Assembly: GCA_021800805.1 (NCBI GenBank)
Contig: JAJYYR010000001.1
Location: 992,001 to 1,056,000, forward strand
Length of the DNA stretch: 64,000 nt
Origin: a bacterium
GTDB lineage: Bacteria; SZUA-79; Acidulodesulfobacterales; Acidulodesulfobacteraceae
Direction: 5' to 3'
Under the pieces are notes generated by a model that saw only the letters and a program-made list of their open reading frames with translations, had not been told where the DNA came from and made no database searches. Both the position numbers and the translations under genes were made by a program. Every line of letters begins with the position of its first letter. Within the stretch, counting starts at the first letter, position 1. Below, one piece after another: positions 53,542 through 62,004 of this stretch.

Positions 53542-54195
53542 ATGTGGAAATACATTGAAAATTTGATTAAAAAAAATTTCTGGCTGAAACTTTTCTCTTT
53601 AATTTTTGCAGTTATTATATGGGCGTATGTCGTCGGCGGAACTAAACAGGATGTGGTTTATACTGCGGGATTATCCATAGAACGGCTTCCCAAAGGATAT
53701 GCGGTCAGCAATGCAGTTCCGGCAAAAATTCATATAAAACTCAGGGGATCTAGAATAGCATTAATGAAACTTAATAAAAAAATTATTTTTAAAATAAACG
53801 GAAATTCTCTTTTGGCAAAAAAAAATACTATAGTTCTAAGCGGCGCATATTTGAATCTACCTAACGGAGTCAAAATTATAAGAATCAGTCCGCGTATCAT
53901 CCCTATAATAATAAGCAGAATCGTAACAAGATACATAAAAGTCCTTCCGGTAACCGCAGGAGCTCTTCCTAAAGGATATGTCTTAAGGAGTATGGCAGTT
54001 TTTCCGCAATACGTCAATGTTATGGGACCGAGGGATATAGTCGAACATCTTTCGGTTATAACTACAATGAAAATAAATTTAAATAATATAAACAAAAATA
54101 AGTTATTAACCGTTTCTTTAAGAAAACCTACAAAATTGGTAAAAATTTTGTATAATAAAAAAGTAAACGTTAATATAGCGATAGAAAGGAGATAA
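53542..54195 (+). CDS. cdaR: YbbR-domain protein CdaR
   Basis: A single N-terminal membrane helix (FWLKLFSLIFAVIIWAYVVGG) is followed by about two extracytoplasmic YbbR repeats (AGLSIERLPKGYAVS, VTAGALPKGYVLRSM). CdaR proteins regulate CdaA. It starts two bases after cdaA and ends one base before glmM. The protein has 217 residues and two repeats, against the four of B. subtilis CdaR. Confidence 0.88.
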   Translation: MWKYIENLIKKNFWLKLFSLIFAVIIWAYVVGGTKQDVVYTAGLSIERLPKGYAVSNAVPAKIHIKLRGSRIALMKLNKKIIFKINGNSLLAKKNTIVLSGAYLNLPNGVKIIRISPRIIPIIISRIVTRYIKVLPVTAGALPKGYVLRSMAVFPQYVNVMGPRDIVEHLSVITTMKINLNNINKNKLLTVSLRKPTKLVKILYNKKVNVNIAIERR

Positions 54196-54196
54196 T

Positions 54197-55555
54197 TTGA
54201 TCGTCAGGAAATTATTCGGCACGGACGGAGTGCGGGGGCAGGCAAACAGATTTCCTTTGACATCCGAAGTTGCTTTAAAACTCGGTATGGCATTGGTCAA
54301 GGTTTTAAAATCCAAAGAGAAAAGGTTAAAAATAGTTATAGGAAAAGATACGAGAATTTCGGGATATATGCTGGAAACGGCTCTTTCGTCCGGAATATGC
54401 GCTATGGGATCGGATGTTTATTTGGTCGGACCTCTGTCCACCCCGGGGGTAGCTTTTATAACTTCGAGTATGAGGGCGGACGCCGGAGTCGTAATTTCCG
54501 CTTCGCATAATCCTTTTTACGATAACGGTATTAAGTTTTTCGACAGGAACGGGTTTAAATTCGACGATGAAGTAGAAAATAAAATGGAAGATTTATTTTT
54601 TAATTTTAGTTTCGAAAACACAGGCACGACGGGAATTAATATAGGCAAGGCGCACAGGATAGACGATGCAACCGGAAGATACGTTATCTTTACCAAACTT
54701 TCTTTTCCTAAAAACTTGACGTTGAACGGACTAAAAATTGTTTTAGACTGTGCGAACGGCGCAAACTATAAAGCCGCCCCCGAAGTTTTTTCCGAGCTTG
54801 GAGCCGAAGTCGTTTTAGAAGGAGTAAATCCCGATGGAATAAATATTAACGATGGATGCGGTTCGATGCATCCGGAAAACTTAAGCGCCTCGGTTAAAAA
54901 AAACGGCGCCGACGTCGGGCTGGCTTTAGACGGAGACGGCGACAGAGTAATTTTTTGCGACGAAAACGGAAAAACTCTTTTGGGCGACGAATTCCTTGCA
55001 ATCTGCGCCCTACATATGAAAACCGAAGGATGCCTAAAAAATAACGGCGTGGTTACTACCCCTATGTCGAACGTGGCTTTAGAGATATTATTTAAAAAAC
55101 ACGGGATAAAAACGATTTACGCCGACGTAGGCGACAGGTATATTATGGAAAAAATGCTAAAAGACGGATACAATCTCGGAGGAGAGCAGTCGGGTCATAT
55201 CATATTTCTCGACGACATCAATACCGGAGACGGCATAATATCCGCCTTAAAACTTCTTTCCGTAATGGTAAAAACCGGCATGCCGCTTTCGGAGCTTAGA
55301 AAAGTAATAAATCCTTATCCGCAGGCGCTTTTTAACGTCGATGTTCCGTTTAGAAAGAATATAGACGAATTGCCGGAGGTTTCAAAAAAAATTGCATATT
55401 TCGGCGAAGTTTTAAAAGACAGAGGCAGAATTTTCGTCCGGTATTCGGGAACGCAGAATTATCTCAGAGTTCTCGTCGAAGGCGAAGACGAGGGCGAAAT
55501 AAATAATATAGGCGGCGAAATAAAAGAAGAAATAGAAAAATGTTTTAAGGCTTAA
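54197..55555 (+). CDS. glmM: Phosphoglucosamine mutase GlmM
   Basis: Begins KLFGTDGVRGQAN, with the phosphoserine loop SASHNP (Ser103), the metal site LALDGDGDR and the C-terminal RYSGTQNYLRV phosphate-binding loop. It interconverts glucosamine-6-P and glucosamine-1-P for peptidoglycan and LPS. The start is TTG 54197, with AGAAAGGAG just upstream. It is the last gene of the c-di-AMP module. Confidence 0.95.
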   Translation: MIVRKLFGTDGVRGQANRFPLTSEVALKLGMALVKVLKSKEKRLKIVIGKDTRISGYMLETALSSGICAMGSDVYLVGPLSTPGVAFITSSMRADAGVVISASHNPFYDNGIKFFDRNGFKFDDEVENKMEDLFFNFSFENTGTTGINIGKAHRIDDATGRYVIFTKLSFPKNLTLNGLKIVLDCANGANYKAAPEVFSELGAEVVLEGVNPDGININDGCGSMHPENLSASVKKNGADVGLALDGDGDRVIFCDENGKTLLGDEFLAICALHMKTEGCLKNNGVVTTPMSNVALEILFKKHGIKTIYADVGDRYIMEKMLKDGYNLGGEQSGHIIFLDDINTGDGIISALKLLSVMVKTGMPLSELRKVINPYPQALFNVDVPFRKNIDELPEVSKKIAYFGEVLKDRGRIFVRYSGTQNYLRVLVEGEDEGEINNIGGEIKEEIEKCFKA

Positions 55556-55571
55556 GAGGTAAAAACGAATT

Positions 55572-56324
55572 ATGAAATTAGGCGTTAATATCGACCATAT
55601 AGCAACTTTACGGAACGCAAGAGGAGAAAATTTTCCATCGCCGGTGCATGCGGCTTTCGTTGTTTTAGAAGCAGGCGCATCCAACGTAACCTGTCATTTG
55701 AGGGAAGACCGGAGGCATATAAGAGATAACGACGTTAGAATTATATCCGACTTGACGAAAAGATTAAATCTAGAAATGTCTGCGGACGAAAAGATAGTAA
55801 AAATAGCCTTAGATATTATGCCGAGAAGCGTTACTATCGTTCCCGAAAAAAGAAAGGAACTTACTACGGAAGGCGGATTAGACGTAGCCGCCGACATAAA
55901 GAGATACAAAAACATTACGGACGAATTCAAGTTTAAATCGCTTGACGGCGTAACGTCTGCTTTTATAGAGCCGGATTTTAATCAGGCAGATGCGGCAAAG
56001 GAAGCCGGATTCGATTTCATAGAAATACATACCGGAAGGTATGCCGGAGAAATTACGGAAGCGGGCAGGGCAAAAGAGCTGAAAAGGATTAAGAGCGCGG
56101 TTGAATATGCATTAAAAATAGGGCTTAAAGTCAACGCCGGACATGGGTTAGATTATAAAAATATATACGATATAGCGTTAATAGAAGGCTTTTCGGAATT
56201 CAATATCGGGTTTTCCATTATATCCAAAGCGGTATTCTCCGGACTGGAAGCTTCGGTAAAAGAAATGCTCGGCATTATAAAAGCGGCGGAATTTGCAAAA
56301 TTTCCGTTGATAAAAAAATATTAA
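55572..56324 (+). CDS. pdxJ: Pyridoxine 5'-phosphate synthase PdxJ
   Basis: The whole sequence follows PdxJ: LGVNIDHIATLRNARGENFP, CHLREDRRHIRDNDV, EIHTGRYAGEI and LKVNAGHGLDYKN. It condenses amino-acetone phosphate with deoxyxylulose phosphate to make vitamin B6. The length (250) is standard. It follows glmM closely and is two bases before acpS; pdxJ-acpS is a common pair. Confidence 0.95.
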   Translation: MKLGVNIDHIATLRNARGENFPSPVHAAFVVLEAGASNVTCHLREDRRHIRDNDVRIISDLTKRLNLEMSADEKIVKIALDIMPRSVTIVPEKRKELTTEGGLDVAADIKRYKNITDEFKFKSLDGVTSAFIEPDFNQADAAKEAGFDFIEIHTGRYAGEITEAGRAKELKRIKSAVEYALKIGLKVNAGHGLDYKNIYDIALIEGFSEFNIGFSIISKAVFSGLEASVKEMLGIIKAAEFAKFPLIKKY

Positions 56325-56326
56325 AA

Positions 56327-56698
56327 ATGATAAAAGGAATAGGGATAGATTTAGTAGATATAGAAAAAATAAAAAGGATACTTGTAATGCGTAAGAAAAA
56401 GTTTTATGCGCGGGTTTTTTCGGAACCGGAAATTAAAGCTATAGAGAACGTCAAGATAAGAAACGAAAATAGGGGATTCCAAAAAGCCGCCGGATATTTT
56501 GCCGCAAAAGAGGCTTTTTTAAAAGCTACCGGCAGAGGTCTTTTTTCCGTTCCGTTAAATAAAATAACGATATTAAACGATGAAAGCGGACAGCCTTATA
56601 TATATTTAGATTCAAATATTAAAAAAAATATTTCTTCGGCAAAAGTAAGCATAACCCATGATAAAGGCTTTGCCTGCGCGGTAGTCGCGGTTCAATAA
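56327..56698 (+). CDS. acpS: Holo-[acyl-carrier-protein] synthase AcpS
   Basis: Shows GIGIDLVDIEKI with Asp8 and the FAAKEAFLKATGRG motif, the magnesium and CoA site. It transfers phosphopantetheine from CoA to acyl carrier protein. At 123 residues it is the normal trimeric bacterial type. nnrE/nnrD follows 18 bases later. Confidence 0.93.
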   Translation: MIKGIGIDLVDIEKIKRILVMRKKKFYARVFSEPEIKAIENVKIRNENRGFQKAAGYFAAKEAFLKATGRGLFSVPLNKITILNDESGQPYIYLDSNIKKNISSAKVSITHDKGFACAVVAVQ

Positions 56699-56716
56699 AA
56701 AAAGAAAATTCAAAAA

Positions 56717-58315
56717 ATGGAATTATATTTTTCGGAAAATCTAAAAAAAATAGATGAAGAAAGTTATACCGTATTCGGATATTCCGAAAACGTGCTTATG
56801 GAAAACGCCGGAAGCGGATGTTATAGAGAGATTTTAAGTTTATACGGCAAAGATTTCCTTCAAAGAGCGGGTATTACGGTAATATGCGGCAAGGGAAATA
56901 ACGGGGGCGACGGATTCGTTATTTCGCGGTATCTTTTTAATGCAGGGTTTAACGTAAAGACGATAATTCTCGCGAAAAGCGCTTCCTATAAAGGAGCCGC
57001 AAAGGAAAATTTAGACATATTAATAAATCTCGGTTCGGATATAGTCGAAATATCCGAAGAGAGTCAAATTCAGCTTTTAAGCAGTATGTTAGATGAAACG
57101 GATATTCTCGTCGATGCAATTTTCGGGATAGGATTAAACAGGGAATTAGGCGGTTTTTTAAAAAATGTTATCGAAACGGTAAATGAAAAAACAGAGAAAA
57201 ACGTAATCTGTATAGACGTTCCGAGCGGTTTAAACGCCGATACCGGAGAGTTTATGGGCGCGGGGATTAAAAATAGCATAAAAAAAATTTTTACCTTTGG
57301 CGGATTAAAAACCGGATTTTATATAAACGACGGAGAAAAACTGCTTTTGGGCGAAAAAACGGTTCTAATAGACATAAATCAACCGGCGCAATTATTAAAA
57401 AAACACCGTTCCGGAATTAGCATAATTACGCAAGAGGAAATTGAAAAATGTTTTAAAGATAGAAAAAAAACGGGAACCAAATTCGGTTACGGTCATCTTC
57501 TTGTCGTAGCGGGCAGTTCCGGTAAAAGCGGAGCCGCTTTTATGGCCTCTTATGCCGGTTTTAAAGCCGGAGCCGGTCTCGTGACGGCAGCCGTCCCTGC
57601 TAAACTGAACGATATTATGGAAGCAAAAACGGACGAAATTATGACTTATCCGGTTTTTGACGACAATGCCGGTTTTTTTATAGAAAACGGCGCCGGGATT
57701 ATAAAAGACAATCTACTAAAAAATAAAAATGCGGTAGTTATAGGTCCCGGCATAGGCTTTAAAGAAGAAACTAATTTATTTTTGCATAAACTTCTTCCGG
57801 AGATTAAAGTTCCGGTTATTCTTGACGCGGATGCATTAAACATTTTATCGGAAGATGCGGATTTTTTAAAGAAAACCGCAAATCAAACCGATTTAATACT
57901 TACCCCTCATTTTAAAGAGATGGAGCGTCTTTCCGGCATAGACAGAAAGTCGATAGAAAAAGACCCTATTAACATAGGGAAAGACTTTGCGAAAAAATTC
58001 GGCGTTTATCTGTTGCTTAAAGGCTCAAGTATGTTTATTTTTGACAAAAACGGGGGATATGTTTCGATTCAATGTATGCACAGCCCGTTGCTTGCAAGCG
58101 GCGGAAGCGGAGACGTATTGAGCGGGCTTATCGGCGCCTTTATCTGCGGCGGCATGAGCATATATGCGGGTATGAAATGCGCGGCGTTTATATTGGTTTA
58201 TTCGGCAAAAAATCTTGAAAACGAATACGGAGATTTTGGAGCAGGCGCGGTAAAAATAACGGAAAATATTCCGGGTTCGGTTAATTTAATTAAAAAACAA
58301 CAAAAGGAGATATAA
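56717..58315 (+). CDS. nnrDE: Bifunctional NAD(P)H-hydrate epimerase/dehydratase (NnrE-NnrD)
   Basis: The N-terminal epimerase domain has NVLMENAG, VICGKGNNGGDGFVISRYL and AIFGIGLNRE. The C-terminal dehydratase (ribokinase-like) domain has GHLLVVAGSSGKSGAAFMAS, LTPHFKEMERL and the ATP/ADP site ASGGSGDVLSGLIGA. Together they repair hydrated NAD(P)H. The fused form of 532 residues is typical of bacteria. Confidence 0.94.
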   Translation: MELYFSENLKKIDEESYTVFGYSENVLMENAGSGCYREILSLYGKDFLQRAGITVICGKGNNGGDGFVISRYLFNAGFNVKTIILAKSASYKGAAKENLDILINLGSDIVEISEESQIQLLSSMLDETDILVDAIFGIGLNRELGGFLKNVIETVNEKTEKNVICIDVPSGLNADTGEFMGAGIKNSIKKIFTFGGLKTGFYINDGEKLLLGEKTVLIDINQPAQLLKKHRSGISIITQEEIEKCFKDRKKTGTKFGYGHLLVVAGSSGKSGAAFMASYAGFKAGAGLVTAAVPAKLNDIMEAKTDEIMTYPVFDDNAGFFIENGAGIIKDNLLKNKNAVVIGPGIGFKEETNLFLHKLLPEIKVPVILDADALNILSEDADFLKKTANQTDLILTPHFKEMERLSGIDRKSIEKDPINIGKDFAKKFGVYLLLKGSSMFIFDKNGGYVSIQCMHSPLLASGGSGDVLSGLIGAFICGGMSIYAGMKCAAFILVYSAKNLENEYGDFGAGAVKITENIPGSVNLIKKQQKEI

Positions 58316-58318
58316 CAA

Positions 58319-58792
58319 ATGATGACCGCAGGCGATATTATGACCAAAAAAGTAATAGTTCTAAACGAGGACGACGAAATAAAGAAAGCGTCGGATATTT
58401 TTCTTAAAGATAAAATAAACGCCATTCCCGTGATAAATGCCGATAAAAAATTATGCGGGATAGTTTCCGAAACAGACTTAGTATATCAGGAATCAAATCT
58501 CCATATACCTACGGTTTTTACTATTTTCGACAGCATATTTTATCTCGGAACCTCAAAACATTTTAAAGAAGACGTGGGCAAAATAACCGCGACTAAAATT
58601 AAAGACATTATGAATAAAGATGTTTTTTACGCAAAAAAAACGGATGATATTTACGGTCTGGCAACGGTAATGGCAGACAAAAAATTTTATTCCATTCCTA
58701 TAGTAAACGACGATAAGGAAATTATAGGCGTAGTTTCAAGATACGATATAATTAAAGCGATGTCCCGCGCCAAAGGAAAACCGGAAAAATAA
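58319..58792 (+). CDS. CBS-domain pair protein
   Basis: Two CBS motifs make up the whole 157-residue protein. The first is ATG through about 60 (AGDIMTKKVIVLNEDDEIKKA, INAIPVINADKKLCGIVSETDL). The second is about 95-150 (KDIMNKDVFYAKKTDDI, FYSIPIVNDDKEIIGVVSRYDI). Such proteins bind adenine nucleotides and sense energy state. The insert between them (HIPTVFTIFDSIFYLG) is common in this class. It lies between nnrE/nnrD and tsaE. Two ATG codons (58319 and 58322) are adjacent. Confidence 0.88.
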   Translation: MMTAGDIMTKKVIVLNEDDEIKKASDIFLKDKINAIPVINADKKLCGIVSETDLVYQESNLHIPTVFTIFDSIFYLGTSKHFKEDVGKITATKIKDIMNKDVFYAKKTDDIYGLATVMADKKFYSIPIVNDDKEIIGVVSRYDIIKAMSRAKGKPEK

Positions 58793-58798
58793 TTTCCT

Positions 58799-59266
58799 AT
58801 GCAGACCGCTAAATTGCAGAAGTTCGAGTCCAATTCTCCGGAAAGCACGGAATTAATTGCAACGGAATTTGCCGAACGACTAAAGCCTTCCGATTTTGTG
58901 GCGCTTAACGGTCCTTTGGGCGCGGGAAAAACAAGGTTTGTATCGGGGATTATACGTTTTTTTTGCGGAAAGACGGAGGCGTTATACGCGGCAAGTCCTA
59001 CATATTCGATAATGAATAACTATAGATGCGGCGGTATTGCCATAAATCATTTTGACTTTTACAGGCTGAAAACCGCCTACGATTTAGAAAACTGCGGATT
59101 CCTCGATTCGCTCGAGGGTATGAACCTTACCGTAGCAGAATGGACGGATATGGTCAAAATAGATTACGGGAGATATGCGGCGGGAAGTTATTATGCCGTA
59201 GATATTAAAATATGCGGCGAAAAAAATAAAGAAAAAAGACATATAAAAATAGAAAAAATTTTTTAA
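58799..59266 (+). CDS. tsaE: tRNA threonylcarbamoyladenosine ATPase TsaE
   Basis: P-loop LNGPLGAGKTRF at 37-47, then SPTYSIMNNY, INHFDFYRL and the VAEWTDM motif. TsaE drives t6A37 modification of ANN-decoding tRNAs with TsaB and TsaD, which are not in the window. The 155-residue length is normal. It starts six bases after the CBS gene. Confidence 0.93.
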   Translation: MQTAKLQKFESNSPESTELIATEFAERLKPSDFVALNGPLGAGKTRFVSGIIRFFCGKTEALYAASPTYSIMNNYRCGGIAINHFDFYRLKTAYDLENCGFLDSLEGMNLTVAEWTDMVKIDYGRYAAGSYYAVDIKICGEKNKEKRHIKIEKIF

Positions 59267-59307
59267 ATACAATATAATTACATAATTATACCTTTGGAGG
59301 TTTAGTT

Positions 59308-60735
59308 TTGGAAAGATTCGACGTTTGTATTATCGGAGGCGGTCCGGCGGGATACGTGAGCGCATTAAAATGCGCCGTCAACGGCTTATCGGCGGCTATT
59401 ATAGAAAAAGAAAGGTTTGGCGGCACATGTTTAAACAGGGGATGTATTCCCACCAAAGTTCTATATTCCAAGGCAAAATATCTAAATAAGCTTAAAAAGC
59501 CGGAGAGGGGCTTTTCAATAAACGGATTTAATTTTAATTACGACGAGATAATAAATTATAAAGAAGAGGTTGTCTTAACTCTTACCGGCGGCGTAGAAAA
59601 ATTATTAAAAGCAAGGAAGGTTAATATTTTTTACGGCATCGGAAATATTGAGGGTAAAGACGGCGGCGTATTTCAAGTCGGCATAAATACAAACAACGGT
59701 TCCGACGCCCATATTTCGGCGAATAACGTTATATTAGCCACAGGATCGGTTCCCTTTATGATACCTGCTTTCAATATAGACCATAAAAATATAATAACTT
59801 CCGATGAAGCCCTTTCTTTAAGGGATATACCCAAGTCCTTGATTATAATAGGCGCAGGCGTTATAGGATGCGAGTTTGCCAATATTTTTTCCGAATTCGG
59901 TTCTTCGGTTAAGATGATAGAACTTCTGCCGTCTATTCTTTCTACGGAGGATAAGGAAATTTCCAGATTTATCAATAAAAATTTCAAATCACGCAATATA
60001 GATATTATGACCGGCGTTGAAGTTGCGGGTATTAAAGCCTTTGATTTAAAAGGCGGGAACGGCGTGGAAGTCGAATTAAAAACCGGCGAAAAATTTGAAG
60101 CCGAAAAAGTGCTTGTTTCAATTGGAAGAAGATTAAATACTACCGGTTTGGGGTTGGAAGAGATAGGAGTTGAAATAGACGAAAAAGGGAAAATAAAAAC
60201 AGACGTCCATAACGAAACTAACGTTAAAGGAATTTACGCCTGCGGCGACATAATCGACGGTCCTATGCTTGCGCATAAGGCATCATACGACGGAATTATA
60301 GCGGCGGATAATATTGCCGGAATCGTCAAAGAGAAAAATTACGGTATCCTCCCGTGGTCTATATATACTAATCCCGCTATAGGAACGGTTGGATTGAAAG
60401 AAGGGGATGCGGTTCTTTCGGAATTAAATTATAACACGGGACGGTTTTCTTATGCCGCAAGCGGAATGGCGTTAGCTATGGAAGAGCCTGAAGGTTTTTT
60501 AAAAATTATCGTCGACGAAAAATCTAAAAAGATTCTTGGAGCAACCGGAACCGGCGCGGACATTCCCGAGCTTATTGCCGAAATAGCTTCATATATGTAT
60601 TTTGGAGGAACAATTTTCGACGTCGAGTCAATTATTCATTCTCATCCGACCCTCTCGGAAATAGTCCCCGAAGCGGCGTTGGATTCCATAGGCGAAGCCA
60701 TCCACAAGTTTAACCCGAGAGCCTCAAAAAAATAA
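59308..60735 (+). CDS. lpd: Dihydrolipoamide dehydrogenase
   Basis: FAD site CIIGGGPAGYVSALKCA, redox disulfide Cys41-Cys46 (GGTCLNRGCIPTK), NAD site IIIGAGVIGCEFANIF, second FAD site GIYACGDI and the C-terminal catalytic HSHPTLSE. It oxidises dihydrolipoyl groups with NAD+. The start is TTG 59308 after a GGAGG site (59296-59300). No pyruvate or oxoglutarate dehydrogenase E1/E2 gene is near; LbpA proteins 16 kb upstream are possible substrates, but glycine-cleavage or 2-oxoacid complexes elsewhere could equally use it. Confidence 0.93.
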   Translation: MERFDVCIIGGGPAGYVSALKCAVNGLSAAIIEKERFGGTCLNRGCIPTKVLYSKAKYLNKLKKPERGFSINGFNFNYDEIINYKEEVVLTLTGGVEKLLKARKVNIFYGIGNIEGKDGGVFQVGINTNNGSDAHISANNVILATGSVPFMIPAFNIDHKNIITSDEALSLRDIPKSLIIIGAGVIGCEFANIFSEFGSSVKMIELLPSILSTEDKEISRFINKNFKSRNIDIMTGVEVAGIKAFDLKGGNGVEVELKTGEKFEAEKVLVSIGRRLNTTGLGLEEIGVEIDEKGKIKTDVHNETNVKGIYACGDIIDGPMLAHKASYDGIIAADNIAGIVKEKNYGILPWSIYTNPAIGTVGLKEGDAVLSELNYNTGRFSYAASGMALAMEEPEGFLKIIVDEKSKKILGATGTGADIPELIAEIASYMYFGGTIFDVESIIHSHPTLSEIVPEAALDSIGEAIHKFNPRASKK

Positions 60736-60764
60736 AAAAATAAAAAGAGGGAAAGGAAATATTT

Positions 60765-61994
60765 ATGGCATTGATAGTTCAAAAGTTCGGCGGCACGTCT
60801 ATGGGCAGTATCGAAAGAATAAAGCAAGTCGCAGGACGCGTAATAAAAGAGAAACAGGCGGGAAACGACGTAGTAGTCGTCGTGAGCGCTATGAGCGGAG
60901 AAACCAACAGGTTATTAGACCTTGCCGTTAAAATGGGCGGGCGTCAGGATAATATGGAAACCGATTTGATAATATCAAGCGGGGAACAAATTAGCTCAGG
61001 GCTTCTTTCTCTATCTTTAAAGAATGAAGGTTATGATGCAGTTCCGCTTTTAGGACATCAGGTTAAAATAACTACGGACGAATCTTACGGTAAGGCAAGA
61101 ATATCTTCGATAGATTCGGAAAATATATACAAAATGTTTAAAAACGGCAAAATTGTAGTTATTGCCGGATTTCAGGGAATAGATTCCAACGGATTCATTA
61201 CGACCCTCGGAAGGGGGGGTTCCGATACTACGGCAGTTGCAGTCGCGGCGGCGATAAAAGCCGACAGATGCGATATATATACCGACGTTGACGGAGTTTA
61301 TACCGCCGACCCAAATATCGTCCCCGATGCGCGTCGTTTGGACGTGGTATATTTCGACGAAATGATTGAAATGTCAAGTCTCGGCGCAAAAGTTCTGCAA
61401 ATCAGATCTGTGGAATTTGCAATGAAATACGGAGTAAACCTGTTCGTTAAATCGACTTTCGTGGAAGGAAACGGAACGCAAATTAAATTTTTAGGAGATA
61501 AAGATAATATGGAAGAACTTCAGGTATCAAGCGTAGCATGCGATAAAGACGAAGCTAAAATTTCTATCAGAGGAATTCCGGATAAACCGGGCATTGCGGC
61601 AAAAATTTTTTCGAGAATATCGGATGCTAATATAGTAGTGGATATGATTATCCAAAATATTTCGGTGGAAGGGCATACGGACTTAACTTTCACGGTATCT
61701 AAAAAAGACTTAAAAAAAGCTTTGGGAATAACCGACGAGCTTGCAAAAGAACTTAATGCAAAAGAGGTGGTCAGCGACGATAAAATTGCCAAAATATCGG
61801 TCATAGGCGTCGGAATGCGAAACCATTACGGAACCGCTTCGACTATGTTTGACGCCCTTTCTAAAGAAAATATAAATATTATGATGATTTCAACTTCAGA
61901 AATTAAAATATCATGCGTAATAGATGCCAAGTATGCAGAACTTGCCGCAAGGATACTACATGATGCATTTAATCTAGGCAAAACTAACGATTAA
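60765..61994 (+). CDS. lysC: Aspartokinase LysC
   Basis: Starts IVQKFGGTSMGSIERI, with TLGRGGSDTTAVAVAAAI, TDVDGVYTADP and LGAKVLQIRSVEFA. Two ACT domains follow (about 265-409), the usual allosteric site for lysine and/or threonine. It phosphorylates aspartate. 409 residues, monofunctional. GAAAGGAAA serves as the ribosome site. It is followed within 11 bases by cimA, so amino-acid genes are grouped. Confidence 0.95.
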   Translation: MALIVQKFGGTSMGSIERIKQVAGRVIKEKQAGNDVVVVVSAMSGETNRLLDLAVKMGGRQDNMETDLIISSGEQISSGLLSLSLKNEGYDAVPLLGHQVKITTDESYGKARISSIDSENIYKMFKNGKIVVIAGFQGIDSNGFITTLGRGGSDTTAVAVAAAIKADRCDIYTDVDGVYTADPNIVPDARRLDVVYFDEMIEMSSLGAKVLQIRSVEFAMKYGVNLFVKSTFVEGNGTQIKFLGDKDNMEELQVSSVACDKDEAKISIRGIPDKPGIAAKIFSRISDANIVVDMIIQNISVEGHTDLTFTVSKKDLKKALGITDELAKELNAKEVVSDDKIAKISVIGVGMRNHYGTASTMFDALSKENINIMMISTSEIKISCVIDAKYAELAARILHDAFNLGKTND

Positions 61995-62004
61995 CGGTAA
62001 AAAT

